Shown: piece by piece, positions 45,118 through 53,184 of the stretch
Layout of the letters: each line of letters begins with the position of its first letter
Numbering within the stretch: position 1 is the stretch's first letter
Assembly: GCF_017638545.1 (NCBI RefSeq)
Contig: NZ_CP072110.1
Location: forward strand, 682,001-746,000
DNA: 64,000 nucleotides
Source: Psychrosphaera ytuae
GTDB lineage: Bacteria; Pseudomonadota; Gammaproteobacteria; Enterobacterales; Alteromonadaceae
Direction: 5' to 3'
Position numbers and translations under genes: made by a program
The notes under the pieces: generated by a model
Told to the model about the DNA's origin: nothing
The model's database searches: none
The model's input: only the letters and a program-made list of their open reading frames with translations

Positions 45118-46110
45118 TTAAATGCTTTTAACGTAAGATTCAAACCAGTCTGTATCGGTAAAATCAGTCAACCTAAAACGCTCTCGGCCGTTCCTAACCA
45201 CGACAAGCACAGGTAAATCGGTCACTTTAAAATGATGGAACCAGTCATTTTCCACATCAATTTGAATCGAATGTTGGACATCAAATTTCTTGGTAAATGC
45301 CGCAAGTTCGTTATCCCCAGTCCATAGTCGAGACACGACCGTTTGAGTGTTAAGTTTAGGCCCCAAATTTGCCAAGCGATTCATTAATTGTTGAGCTTTA
45401 ATAGCCTGCGCTGCAGTTTCTGGGCGAGTTTCTTTGATATACCAATGTGCCCAAGTTGACGTCAATAAAATCAGGTGTGTTTGGTCACCACCTAGCGCTG
45501 AATGTATCAAATCGTCGTTAGTCTTTGCCGTTACCGTTAACGCATTTATTGACTCTTGAGTCAAAACTTGTGATGAAGCATTGGTAGTTTCTGAGCACCA
45601 TTTAGGTTGAGTTAACGCAGCGATATTTTTGTCGAGCGTTGTATTTGTATCATGCCCTGTAAAAACCAGATTCATTTGCTTATCGAATAACAAATGATAA
45701 GGCGTGCCTTTAACTTTAAATGCATGAGTCAATGCACCATCTGAATCAATGGCCAGAGGCATAGTTAAGCCAAATTCTTGCTGGGCCTGATGAACCGTTT
45801 TCACATCGTCACTGATACCTAGGTTGATGCCTATCACCATCAAGTCTTCACCATAGGTCCACTTTATTTGCTCGAAATGGGCCATTTGTTCGCGACAAGG
45901 CGCACACCAACTGGTCCAAAATTTGACGTAGACCGGTCGCTGGCCTTGTAGTTGTTTTAACGTTAGGACTTCACCGGTAATTAAGCTTATCGGAAGGTTC
46001 AGTATCTCTTTGGCGATGTTTGACTCTGTGGCTTTGTTGGCCTGATTACAATTGGGCTGGGCACCCGCGGCATTTTTTGTGTCTGACATGGTATGAGTTT
46101 GTATTGTCAT
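45118..46110 (-). CDS. TlpA-like protein with two thioredoxin folds, only the first with C-x2-C
   Basis: I use ATG 46110, with AAGGA 9 nt upstream, giving 330 aa; the frame runs back to ATG 46143. No clear signal peptide is visible with either start. Domain 1 has FWTSWCAPCREQM and the cis-Pro GTPYHLLFD. Domain 2 (~190-330) has the thioredoxin strand order and a cis-Pro in TDLPVLVVVRNG, but its active-site positions hold no Cys. A thiol-disulfide role is likely for domain 1; domain 2 may be a binding partner or a redox-inactive copy. The gene is divergent from a LysR regulator. Confidence 0.7.
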   Translation of the reverse strand: MTIQTHTMSDTKNAAGAQPNCNQANKATESNIAKEILNLPISLITGEVLTLKQLQGQRPVYVKFWTSWCAPCREQMAHFEQIKWTYGEDLMVIGINLGISDDVKTVHQAQQEFGLTMPLAIDSDGALTHAFKVKGTPYHLLFDKQMNLVFTGHDTNTTLDKNIAALTQPKWCSETTNASSQVLTQESINALTVTAKTNDDLIHSALGGDQTHLILLTSTWAHWYIKETRPETAAQAIKAQQLMNRLANLGPKLNTQTVVSRLWTGDNELAAFTKKFDVQHSIQIDVENDWFHHFKVTDLPVLVVVRNGRERFRLTDFTDTDWFESYVKSI

Positions 46111-46271
46111 AATAGGTTTTCCTTGTGTGTTATTTAACTCCATACAATGTATCTATATTTTAAATTGGTAGAAGTGACTAGAATTCCCTATATTAATGAA
46201 TAACTTTCACGCAAAGATTTTGTATGCTCTGTCGTTGAGTAAATAAATGGAATAAAAAAGTACGAGACAAA

Positions 46272-47234
46272 ATGGACAAATTTAAAGGTATGTCGCTGTT
46301 CATGTCAGCGGTAGAAACTGGCAGTTTTGCCGCCGCAGCAAAAAAACACGCAACGGACCCGAGCAACGTCAGTAAAGCAATGAAAAAGCTGGAAGAGCAG
46401 CTAGGAGTTCAGCTTTTTTATCGCTCAACACGCAAATTAAGCCTTACCGCTGCGGGTCAAAAATACGCGGATTCTGTCGGTCATATAGTCGCTCAACTGC
46501 AAACGGTTGAAGACGAGCTCCTTTCTGACAATGACACACCACAAGGCCCTTTGAAAGTGAATTTACCCGTTGCTTATGGCAGAAACTATATTTTGCCCAT
46601 GTTAGCCAAATTCAAAAAAGCCTACCCACTTATTGAGCTTGATGTCAGTTTTAACGATCACTATGTCGATATGATCAGCGAAGGCGTAGACGTTGCTATT
46701 CGCAGTGGCTCATTGGCCGACAGTCGTTTAGTTGCTCAAAAACTCAGTCCTATGTCCTTTGTTCTATGCGCTTCGGCCAAACAATCACTGGACCTCCAAG
46801 ATATATTTGACGGTGACCAGTTAAACGAAGAAAAAATGCGAGCTCTACCTTGGGTTCAATTTCGGTTCCGACAAACGGGGCGATGTATGCCCATCGACTT
46901 TTCATATTCGGGCAAACATATCCAAATAAAGCCCAGCTCTACCACTATTGTTGATGATGGCGGTGCATTTGTAGAATTATGTGCAGAGGGCGTCGGTTTA
47001 GCGATGATCCCTCATTTTGCGATTAAATCTCAGGTAGAGGCCGGAAACATAAAAGTCCTCGCCAAAATAGACGAGTTTGCCAATTCTGGCGTTTTTATTG
47101 TTTATCCTAAACGTCAGTATTTACCAAAACGGTCGAGGGCATTTATTGACTTTGTTAAGGCTGAGCTCAAAACAATGGGCGAAACGGCCAAAACGACATG
47201 GCTAGATTATATCCGTCATTCCTTAAGAGAGTAG
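46272..47234 (+). CDS. LysR-family transcriptional regulator
   Basis: The 320-aa regulator has the LysR winged HTH at its N-terminus: MSLFMSAVETGSFAAAAKKHATDPSNVSKAMKKLEEQLGVQLFYRSTRKLSLT. The effector domain has GPLKVNLPVAYGRNYILP and VDVAIRSGSLADSRLVAQKL, like CrgA/DmlR-type members. It is divergent from the TlpA-like gene (~160 bp gap), its probable target. The 3' end overlaps the convergent Kelch gene by 19 bp. Confidence 0.88.
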   Translation: MDKFKGMSLFMSAVETGSFAAAAKKHATDPSNVSKAMKKLEEQLGVQLFYRSTRKLSLTAAGQKYADSVGHIVAQLQTVEDELLSDNDTPQGPLKVNLPVAYGRNYILPMLAKFKKAYPLIELDVSFNDHYVDMISEGVDVAIRSGSLADSRLVAQKLSPMSFVLCASAKQSLDLQDIFDGDQLNEEKMRALPWVQFRFRQTGRCMPIDFSYSGKHIQIKPSSTTIVDDGGAFVELCAEGVGLAMIPHFAIKSQVEAGNIKVLAKIDEFANSGVFIVYPKRQYLPKRSRAFIDFVKAELKTMGETAKTTWLDYIRHSLRE

Positions 47235-48277
47235 CCAATCACTTTACCCATCACGTTTTGTTGAGCATCCATACCACCGATTCGATATAAAATACCGTTG
47301 TGCTCTAACAAGCCTCTGTGATCCATGGTCGATGTTTTTGACGGTTGAATAATTTGCCATTGATTGTTTGAAACGTCAAAACGCCATACATGACTACTCG
47401 CAGGGGCTGGTTTACCGTCGTATCCCATACCATCGTAGTTATAAGGGTTGTTTGAGCCACCAATCATATAAATCGCCCCCTTATAACTTGCTGCAGCCAT
47501 TCGGTAATGCGCATCTGCCGTTGGGTGTGGGATGGTTCGCCAGTCAACTTTTGCAGGGTTATTTTTATCTATAGTGCCCTTTAAACATTGAGCTACGTCA
47601 CCAAAAGAGCGGCGTCGGTTAGGATTGGCGACCGTCTCGACACCATCACACACAACCATCACGTTGTCACTAATAGCTCCCGCCTGACCGAATACCGCTT
47701 TACCTAAAAAAGGTGAGGCCTGAAACCAAGAATCAGTCTCGATGTCATACACCTGAGTCAGGTTCACGTTACCATCATTGTGCCAGCCACTAACCAAATA
47801 AATGTATCTGTCCTGATAACTCAATGCCACGCTGTCGTCTACCGGTACTGGCATCGATGCTAGGCGTGTATACGTGTCTGATGTGACTTCATATTTAAAC
47901 ACATCTGGACTAGATATTTCGGTGTGATCTTCGGCAACCGTATAACCACCAAACAAATACGCATCTGCACCTATGCCTACAGCAGTCGAGGCTAACCTTC
48001 CGGTTAAACTCAAACTAGAGGGCACATTTTTTTTCTGTTGCCACTGACTGTCACTGAGATTTTTAGCAAGCTTTAAAGCAAACACTTTGTCGTGTACATC
48101 ACTATGGCTTTTGCCTTTCCCTAAGCCCATAAAACTCAAAAAGTAGACCTGTTTGCTTTCCTCCTCAGTACTCACAGTGACCTTCGCCACCGCGTTATTC
48201 GCAACGGGTTCAGGCAAATCCGGTATTTCATAAAGCGTATTAGAAGAGGCAACAATAAGGGCAAACAATAAGCTCAT
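47216..48277 (-). CDS. Kelch-repeat beta-propeller protein, secreted
   Basis: The 353-aa protein starts with a short hydrophobic signal (MSLLFALIVASSN). About six Kelch blades follow, with repeated GG/G-Y and W pairs: DAYLFGGYTVAEDHTEI, IYLVSGWHNDGNVNLTQVYDIETDSW, AIYMIGGSNNPYNY, HVWRFDVSNNQW and LYRIGGMDAQQNVM. Related bacterial proteins bind or epimerise sugars (N-acetylneuraminate epimerase type), but the catalytic set was not verified. ATG 48277 has GGAG upstream. It shares its 3' end with the LysR gene. Confidence 0.75.
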   Translation of the reverse strand: MSLLFALIVASSNTLYEIPDLPEPVANNAVAKVTVSTEEESKQVYFLSFMGLGKGKSHSDVHDKVFALKLAKNLSDSQWQQKKNVPSSLSLTGRLASTAVGIGADAYLFGGYTVAEDHTEISSPDVFKYEVTSDTYTRLASMPVPVDDSVALSYQDRYIYLVSGWHNDGNVNLTQVYDIETDSWFQASPFLGKAVFGQAGAISDNVMVVCDGVETVANPNRRRSFGDVAQCLKGTIDKNNPAKVDWRTIPHPTADAHYRMAAASYKGAIYMIGGSNNPYNYDGMGYDGKPAPASSHVWRFDVSNNQWQIIQPSKTSTMDHRGLLEHNGILYRIGGMDAQQNVMGKVIGYSLKE

Positions 48278-48444
48278 ACAGGCTCCAACAAAGAATTAAA
48301 AAAGGTAACTAAGCCCATAGCATATTTCAAAAAATCCCACAGACAAGCGCTAAGTCTGACTAAGCTCGCTATTTACGCTCAATATGATTAAATAACATTC
48401 AAAGGCTGGAAATTAATAATAAAAACACGGCAAGGAACACAAAC

Positions 48445-50211
48445 ATGGATAAAGATTTTGCAATCCCCAGACCCCTAATCATAATTCTTGCGATTTTTCA
48501 GGGCATAACACTAACCCTGCTATATCAAAGTGTCGAACAACAAGTTTGGCCGGGTACAGACTCTGTATGGCTTACTGCTTTGATTACCTTTGCCATTAGT
48601 TTCCCACTATTAACCTATTTATGTGTTAACCAGGGCAATATTAAAAAAACCTTGCTTTGCGTCCTGCCCTTCTCGCTTTTGTTGTCTCTGTTAGGCGCCT
48701 ATGTCGGCTTACAACAGCAGCCATCAGGCTTTTTTAACAACGGCTTAGTGCTGTTTTCTTTTGCCGTTACTTCTCTGATCGCTTCGTTTAAAGCATTGAT
48801 GTATTTTCAGCATTTTACCAGTCAAGGGACTGAGTTAACGCAACAGCGCGAATTAACCCAAATCAGTTACAGCAGTCTGTTTACGCGCTCTTGGCGCAAC
48901 TTTATTGTATTTGCCGAGTGCGTGTTGTTTGTTGGTATATTCTGGATTATTTTGCACCTTGGAGCATCTCTATTCGCGGTACTTGAAATCAATATATTCA
49001 GAGAGCTTTTGCAAGAGAGTTGGTTTGTCATCCCAACCCTCAATCTAGCCTTTGGATTTGCCATTATCGTATTTCGCAATATCACCCACACCGCAGACAC
49101 CATAGCCACAATTTTACAAACACTGATTAAATTTTTGTTACCTGCATTGACGTTAGTCTCGTTGGGCTTTTTAGCTACTCTGCCTTTTACTGGCTTGACG
49201 GCATTGTGGGAGACCGGTTCGGGAAGCTTGCTGGTTATGTGGTTACAAGCGCTAACTTTGTTTTTCTTAAACGCGGTCTATCAAAATGAATCCCACCAGC
49301 GCCCTTACCCTAATTGGCTACATAGGCTAATTTATCTGGGCGTGGCATTGCTACCAATTTATAGCGTTATTTCTGCTTATGGTCTGTGGCTGCGTATTGA
49401 TCAATACGGATGGACAGTTGATCGCTGCTGGGCCTTTTTAGTGTGGGGATTGTTGGCATGTTTTTGCTCCGGTTATTTATTTGGGATCATCAAAAAACGT
49501 GATGCTTGGCTAGAAACCTTAAGTACTGTCAATGTCCGCATGGGCTTGGTGGTTTTGTTGAGTGTGCTGCTGGTAAATTCACCGCTAGTAAATTTCCAGC
49601 GACTCTCTGCCGATAGTCAAATTTCAAGACTCAATCAGAACCTTGTCACTATTGAAGATTTCGATTTTTATTATTTTGATCGTTCTCTTGGCCGACAAGG
49701 CTACCTTGCAATGCAAGCGTTAAAAACTGAGCTGGGAGATTCAGCTCCAGAACACGTAGCGATCATTGACCGCATGTATACCGAAAGACACAACACAGCC
49801 AATCCGCTAAACATTGACGAGTTTAAAACCATCATCAGTTACTGGCCAAACCAAGCTTCTTTTGAAGAGAAGCTCGACGACCCCGACGCACTGTTGGAAG
49901 CTGTTTATGACAGCGAAACTGACTCAGAGTGGAAAAGTTATCGTGGTAATTCCTATTACTTCTTAACTCAAGATCTAAATGATGACGGCCAGGTAGAGTT
50001 CATCGTTATTACCGAAAAGAACCACCACACCTCAGCCAATCTATGGTTGAAAGAGAACGACGAATGGACCAGTCGTTACATGACGTCATTTAATCCAAAC
50101 AAAGAGAACTTTTTAAAAACTGACCTTGAGAAAAACAAAATTGAAATCGTAAAACCTAAGTGGAATAAGTTAAGAATCGGCGACGTTGAGTTTCGCGTGT
50201 CGCAGGATTGA
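48445..50211 (+). CDS. DUF4153-family polytopic membrane protein
   Basis: The 588-aa protein has ~11 hydrophobic segments in residues 10-385. It then has a soluble C-terminal third (~390-588) rich in Asp and Asn, ending with an EF-hand-like segment (DLNDDGQVEFIVI). The membrane half fits DUF4153, including the conserved AYGLWLRIDQYGWTVDR. The function is not known. ATG 48445 has AAGGAAC 9 nt upstream. The 3' end overlaps the convergent YhhN gene by 42 bp. Confidence 0.75.
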   Translation: MDKDFAIPRPLIIILAIFQGITLTLLYQSVEQQVWPGTDSVWLTALITFAISFPLLTYLCVNQGNIKKTLLCVLPFSLLLSLLGAYVGLQQQPSGFFNNGLVLFSFAVTSLIASFKALMYFQHFTSQGTELTQQRELTQISYSSLFTRSWRNFIVFAECVLFVGIFWIILHLGASLFAVLEINIFRELLQESWFVIPTLNLAFGFAIIVFRNITHTADTIATILQTLIKFLLPALTLVSLGFLATLPFTGLTALWETGSGSLLVMWLQALTLFFLNAVYQNESHQRPYPNWLHRLIYLGVALLPIYSVISAYGLWLRIDQYGWTVDRCWAFLVWGLLACFCSGYLFGIIKKRDAWLETLSTVNVRMGLVVLLSVLLVNSPLVNFQRLSADSQISRLNQNLVTIEDFDFYYFDRSLGRQGYLAMQALKTELGDSAPEHVAIIDRMYTERHNTANPLNIDEFKTIISYWPNQASFEEKLDDPDALLEAVYDSETDSEWKSYRGNSYYFLTQDLNDDGQVEFIVITEKNHHTSANLWLKENDEWTSRYMTSFNPNKENFLKTDLEKNKIEIVKPKWNKLRIGDVEFRVSQD

Positions 50212-50937
50212 GGTGACTAATAGCCATTGAGCGAGATAATAACTTACCATAATCACTAGGCCCTCAAAGGGAACGGGTGTCACAAATTTGTTTATGGCAA
50301 TCACACTGTCAGAAAAAACAAACACCAGTGCACCCGCTACCAATCCCAAGTTCAGTTGTGGCGATTGAAGCTTAAGAGATGATGATAGCTGAGGTTGTGA
50401 CACATACATTGCCATAATAGCCATTGCCAATATCACAGCCATATACACCACAACCGGTATCATCAAGTCACCCGTTTTAGGAAGTACCACCAGCAACATT
50501 CCAATAAAATAAATGAGCGTTGCGTATATCAATAGCTTTCTAGAATCCAACCTCGAGCCCTTTAAGTTTGCTTCGTGCTCTCGAGGCTGAAGCTCTGGAC
50601 CTTGAGTGGTGAGACTGGCTTTCCTCAAATGCCAAAACCCCACAATATAAAACACATGAGCAGTCAAAAAAGCACTTAACCCCAACACAAAACTATGCTC
50701 AATCGACAGTGCCAAAAATACATCTCCTAAAGCCGAAAAAAACAAAGCACCTATTACTATGTTTCTGAGCTGTCGTGATGATGGCGACGAGGAAAGGGAG
50801 CACCAAGCCCAAGCTAACAAAGTGATAATTGGCAGTGCTTTATGAACATAATGCAGTGGATAGTCACCCTGCCCAATGAGAGCCAAATAGCTTAGGGATA
50901 ACGTTAAAAATATCAGGTGAAATAATTTGTTCTTCAT
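50170..50937 (-). CDS. lysoplasmalogenase-family membrane protein (YhhN/TMEM86-like)
   Basis: I use ATG 50937 (255 aa), with AGGGA just upstream; the frame extends 18 codons. It has about eight helices with the YhhN pattern: YVHKALPIITLLAWAW near the start, GALFFSALGDVFLAL with the conserved acidic residue, and LVFVFSDSVIAINKF with the second. Members cleave the vinyl-ether bond of lysoplasmalogens in some organisms. The reaction in bacteria is mostly unproven. A Pro/Glu/Arg-rich loop is inserted near residue 130. The overlap of gene ends with DUF4153 is 42 bp. Confidence 0.8.
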   Translation of the reverse strand: MKNKLFHLIFLTLSLSYLALIGQGDYPLHYVHKALPIITLLAWAWCSLSSSPSSRQLRNIVIGALFFSALGDVFLALSIEHSFVLGLSAFLTAHVFYIVGFWHLRKASLTTQGPELQPREHEANLKGSRLDSRKLLIYATLIYFIGMLLVVLPKTGDLMIPVVVYMAVILAMAIMAMYVSQPQLSSSLKLQSPQLNLGLVAGALVFVFSDSVIAINKFVTPVPFEGLVIMVSYYLAQWLLVTSILRHAKLNVADS

Positions 50938-51034
50938 ACTTTCCCTGTACCCATTCCCTGCACCGACCTTGTAAAGCGTATCGAAACGCAACGAATAAAA
51001 TAATTTGAATAAAAACTATACATGCATCATGGAC

Positions 51035-51045
51035 TAGCGTACAGT
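51035..51045 (+). promoter_or_regulatory. cold-box-like element in the leader of the cold-shock gene
   Basis: TAGCGTACAGT (51035-51045) matches 8 of 11 positions of the enterobacterial cold box TGACGTACAGA, ~200 bp upstream of the Csp ATG. A TATACA element at 51017-51022 could be the -10. Long leaders with a 5' cold box are known for cspA-type genes. Confidence 0.45.
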
Positions 51046-51243
51046 GCCCTAGCTTTAGAAAAATTAAAGCTTTATCTACTACTGCACTTTACTCTTCTAG
51101 TTCTTCTTTTTTATTAAGTTTTAAAATTTAGTCGGACCTGTGTTTACTTCTGCTTTACTGGCTAAATGTTTTTTTCGATGTATCTATCGCAATACCGGTG
51201 AATCTTTTCACCACACTCTTATTAAATAAAAAAGGTTTCAAAT

Positions 51244-51456
51244 ATGTCTAATTCTGTAAATGGCGTAGTCAAATGGTTTAACGAAGACAAAGGTTTTGGT
51301 TTTTTAACTCAAAGCAATGGTGGAAAGGACGTATTCGTGCATTTTCGCTCTATCGCTTCTGAAGGGTTCAAAACGTTAACTGAGGGACAGCAAGTCCAGT
51401 TTAATGTTGAACAAGGCCCAAAAGGCCCACAAGCATCTAATGTGATTGCTTTATAA
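51244..51456 (+). CDS. CspA-family cold-shock protein
   Basis: The 70-aa single cold-shock domain has NGVVKWFNEDKGFGFL (RNP1), KDVFVHFRSI (RNP2) and NVEQGPKGPQASNV at the end. It binds single-stranded RNA/DNA and melts secondary structure. ATG 51244 has AAAAGG upstream. The ~200-nt leader with a cold-box-like start suggests cold-inducible, post-transcriptional control. A terminator hairpin follows. Confidence 0.95.
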   Translation: MSNSVNGVVKWFNEDKGFGFLTQSNGGKDVFVHFRSIASEGFKTLTEGQQVQFNVEQGPKGPQASNVIAL

Positions 51457-51480
51457 GCTAAACGCCACACTAATATAATT

Positions 51481-51506
51481 AAAGGCTAGACCCTTCTAGC
51501 CTTTTA
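51481..51506 (+). terminator. terminator after the cold-shock gene
   Basis: AAAGGCTAGA (51481-51490), loop CCCT, TCTAGCCTTT (51495-51504) is a perfect 10-bp stem, with a short T run (CCTTTTAT). It is a likely Rho-independent terminator. Confidence 0.75.
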
Positions 51507-51544
51507 TCCTGCCTAAAGGCCCCATCGAGAACAAACAACACTAT

Positions 51545-51712
51545 ATGATTCATAATTATAACGGCATAAGCATCCGTGCTTGCCCACCATTTTTAAACAT
51601 TTCGGTAAACAAGTTCAGCGTCGTCTTTCAAGACAAAAAAAGCAAACACTCAGTTACTCTCAAAAACGCAATCGAGACAAAAAAATTCGTCAGTTGGTTA
51701 GTTTCAATCTAA
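51545..51712 (+). CDS. possible 55-aa hypothetical protein
   Basis: ATG 51545 opens a 55-codon frame ending TAA 51710-51712, overlapping the stop of the convergent PepSY gene by 4 bp. The peptide starts MIHNYNGISIRACPPF and is basic in its second half. It has a coherent layout but no clear Shine-Dalgarno. No similarity is recognised. Confidence 0.3.
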   Translation: MIHNYNGISIRACPPFLNISVNKFSVVFQDKKSKHSVTLKNAIETKKFVSWLVSI

Positions 51713-52467
51713 CCAAGGCGTTTGTGAAGATCACGCTTTAACAACTCAACCAGCCAGACCATACCCGTAACTGACAAAAACAAAGTCGCAACCGCAAAAC
51801 ATATGATTAGCCAGTGATTGAAACCACCCGTGTTACCATAATCCATAAAATGGAGTTTGAGCATCAAACCCTTTAATCTCGAGTCGTCGTTTACGTGTCG
51901 AAGCACCTGGCCCGTAACCTCATCGAGATAAATCGTCGTATTATTTTCATCTTTGACGTCAACTTGCCACATTGGGTTTTGTTGAGCGACGTAATCGTCA
52001 AATGGCGGTTGTCGCAAGATGGGTTTTGATAACTCGCCAGAACCGGAATATGACTGCTCAGCGATGGTCAAGACTTGAGGCGGGGATAACTTAACGTTCT
52101 CGCCATTAACGGCATTAAACAGCTCGGAGTCACGCTTTTGATCGCCATGAGCGCCAGCTTCATAGACAAAATGGTAGTAGGGTTTGCCCAGTAGCCAGAT
52201 TTGCTCCACTTTTATGGGAGCATCAAAAGAAGCATCATTATCACCTTTTTCCAGCTTTGACGGACTCACGTTGGCGATTGAAATGAGATCAAATGCTGCT
52301 AAGTTGTGGTCGTATTGAACACGAACCCGATGTTCATTGCCACTGGCTAAGTTTGCATCCATCAAATTAAAATAAAGGCCAGTCACCAGCCAAATAATCA
52401 ACTGGATACCGACTAAAACGGACAGCCACTTGTGAAATACTTTGAAGTGTTTGAGTGTCGGCATCAT
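51709..52467 (-). CDS. PepSY-domain membrane protein (second of two)
   Basis: The 252-aa protein starts MMPTLKHFKVFHKWLSVLVGIQLIIWLVTGLYF: one N-terminal membrane helix preceded by the H-K-W motif of PepSY_TM proteins. A periplasmic PepSY-like region (~75-205) includes IYLDEVTGQVLRH, and one C-terminal helix follows (~215-240). Such proteins are associated with iron or copper uptake/efflux regions. ATG 52467 overlaps the stop of the preceding PepSY gene (ATGA). It ends the copper-efflux operon. Confidence 0.8.
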   Translation of the reverse strand: MMPTLKHFKVFHKWLSVLVGIQLIIWLVTGLYFNLMDANLASGNEHRVRVQYDHNLAAFDLISIANVSPSKLEKGDNDASFDAPIKVEQIWLLGKPYYHFVYEAGAHGDQKRDSELFNAVNGENVKLSPPQVLTIAEQSYSGSGELSKPILRQPPFDDYVAQQNPMWQVDVKDENNTTIYLDEVTGQVLRHVNDDSRLKGLMLKLHFMDYGNTGGFNHWLIICFAVATLFLSVTGMVWLVELLKRDLHKRLG

Positions 52468-53183
52468 GACGTTCGACCCTTAATAGCACGGTATTTAACC
52501 ACACCTACATGATGAAACGTCAAGACACCTCCTGTCACCGCCGCACCAACTCCAAATAAGGCAAATAAAAACAACAGCCAGTTACCCACATTTTCACCAT
52601 CGTCATAATCCATAATATGAAACCGCCACATCCAATCAAACAAACGCCATAAATCATGGCGCTTAGCAACGATTTCTCCGCTGTGTTGGCTAACGTACAA
52701 AGTGGGTGTCAGAAACCCCTGATACTGGATTTGCCAAAATGGTAAGTGGCGAGGTGACAACTCTGCTGGCATATCCGAAACAGAGCTCATTTGGGTGACG
52801 GAAACGATGTCTGTGCTGCCGTTGTAATAATAATTAGCGATTTGTTTAGCGGATGTTTCATCGATTGGCGGCACCACCTTTCCACTGACGGCATCGACCA
52901 TCACTTTACCACTTTCACCATTGTTGAAACGATAAACAGGTAATCCCTGCAACGAAGAAAGTGAGATTTGATCTGCGTTGGGAAAATCAGCCGCTAATTG
53001 GTCTATTGTGTAACGTATATCGTCGAGGTTAAGCGCTGTCTTTTGTTGTTTTACTATTGATTCGCCGTGAATATAGTGAATATCCATACTCACCATATAT
53101 ACGCCTGTTATCGACCAAAACAAAAACTGGATCCCTGTAAACGCCATTAACCACTTATGGTATTTCCTGCTCAACCTCAACAA
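52464..53183 (-). CDS. PepSY-domain membrane protein (first of two)
   Basis: The 239-aa protein has the same layout as its neighbour: RLSRKYHKWLMAFTGIQFLFWSITGVYM, a periplasmic region with LYVSQHSGEIVAKRHDLWRLFDW, then a final helix. It reads from TTG 53183 with AAGGAG 5 nt upstream, directly after the CusA-like stop. The pair looks like a tandem duplication that has diverged, and the two may pair in the membrane. Confidence 0.8.
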   Translation of the reverse strand: MLRLSRKYHKWLMAFTGIQFLFWSITGVYMVSMDIHYIHGESIVKQQKTALNLDDIRYTIDQLAADFPNADQISLSSLQGLPVYRFNNGESGKVMVDAVSGKVVPPIDETSAKQIANYYYNGSTDIVSVTQMSSVSDMPAELSPRHLPFWQIQYQGFLTPTLYVSQHSGEIVAKRHDLWRLFDWMWRFHIMDYDDGENVGNWLLFLFALFGVGAAVTGGVLTFHHVGVVKYRAIKGRTS

Positions 53184-53184
53184 C

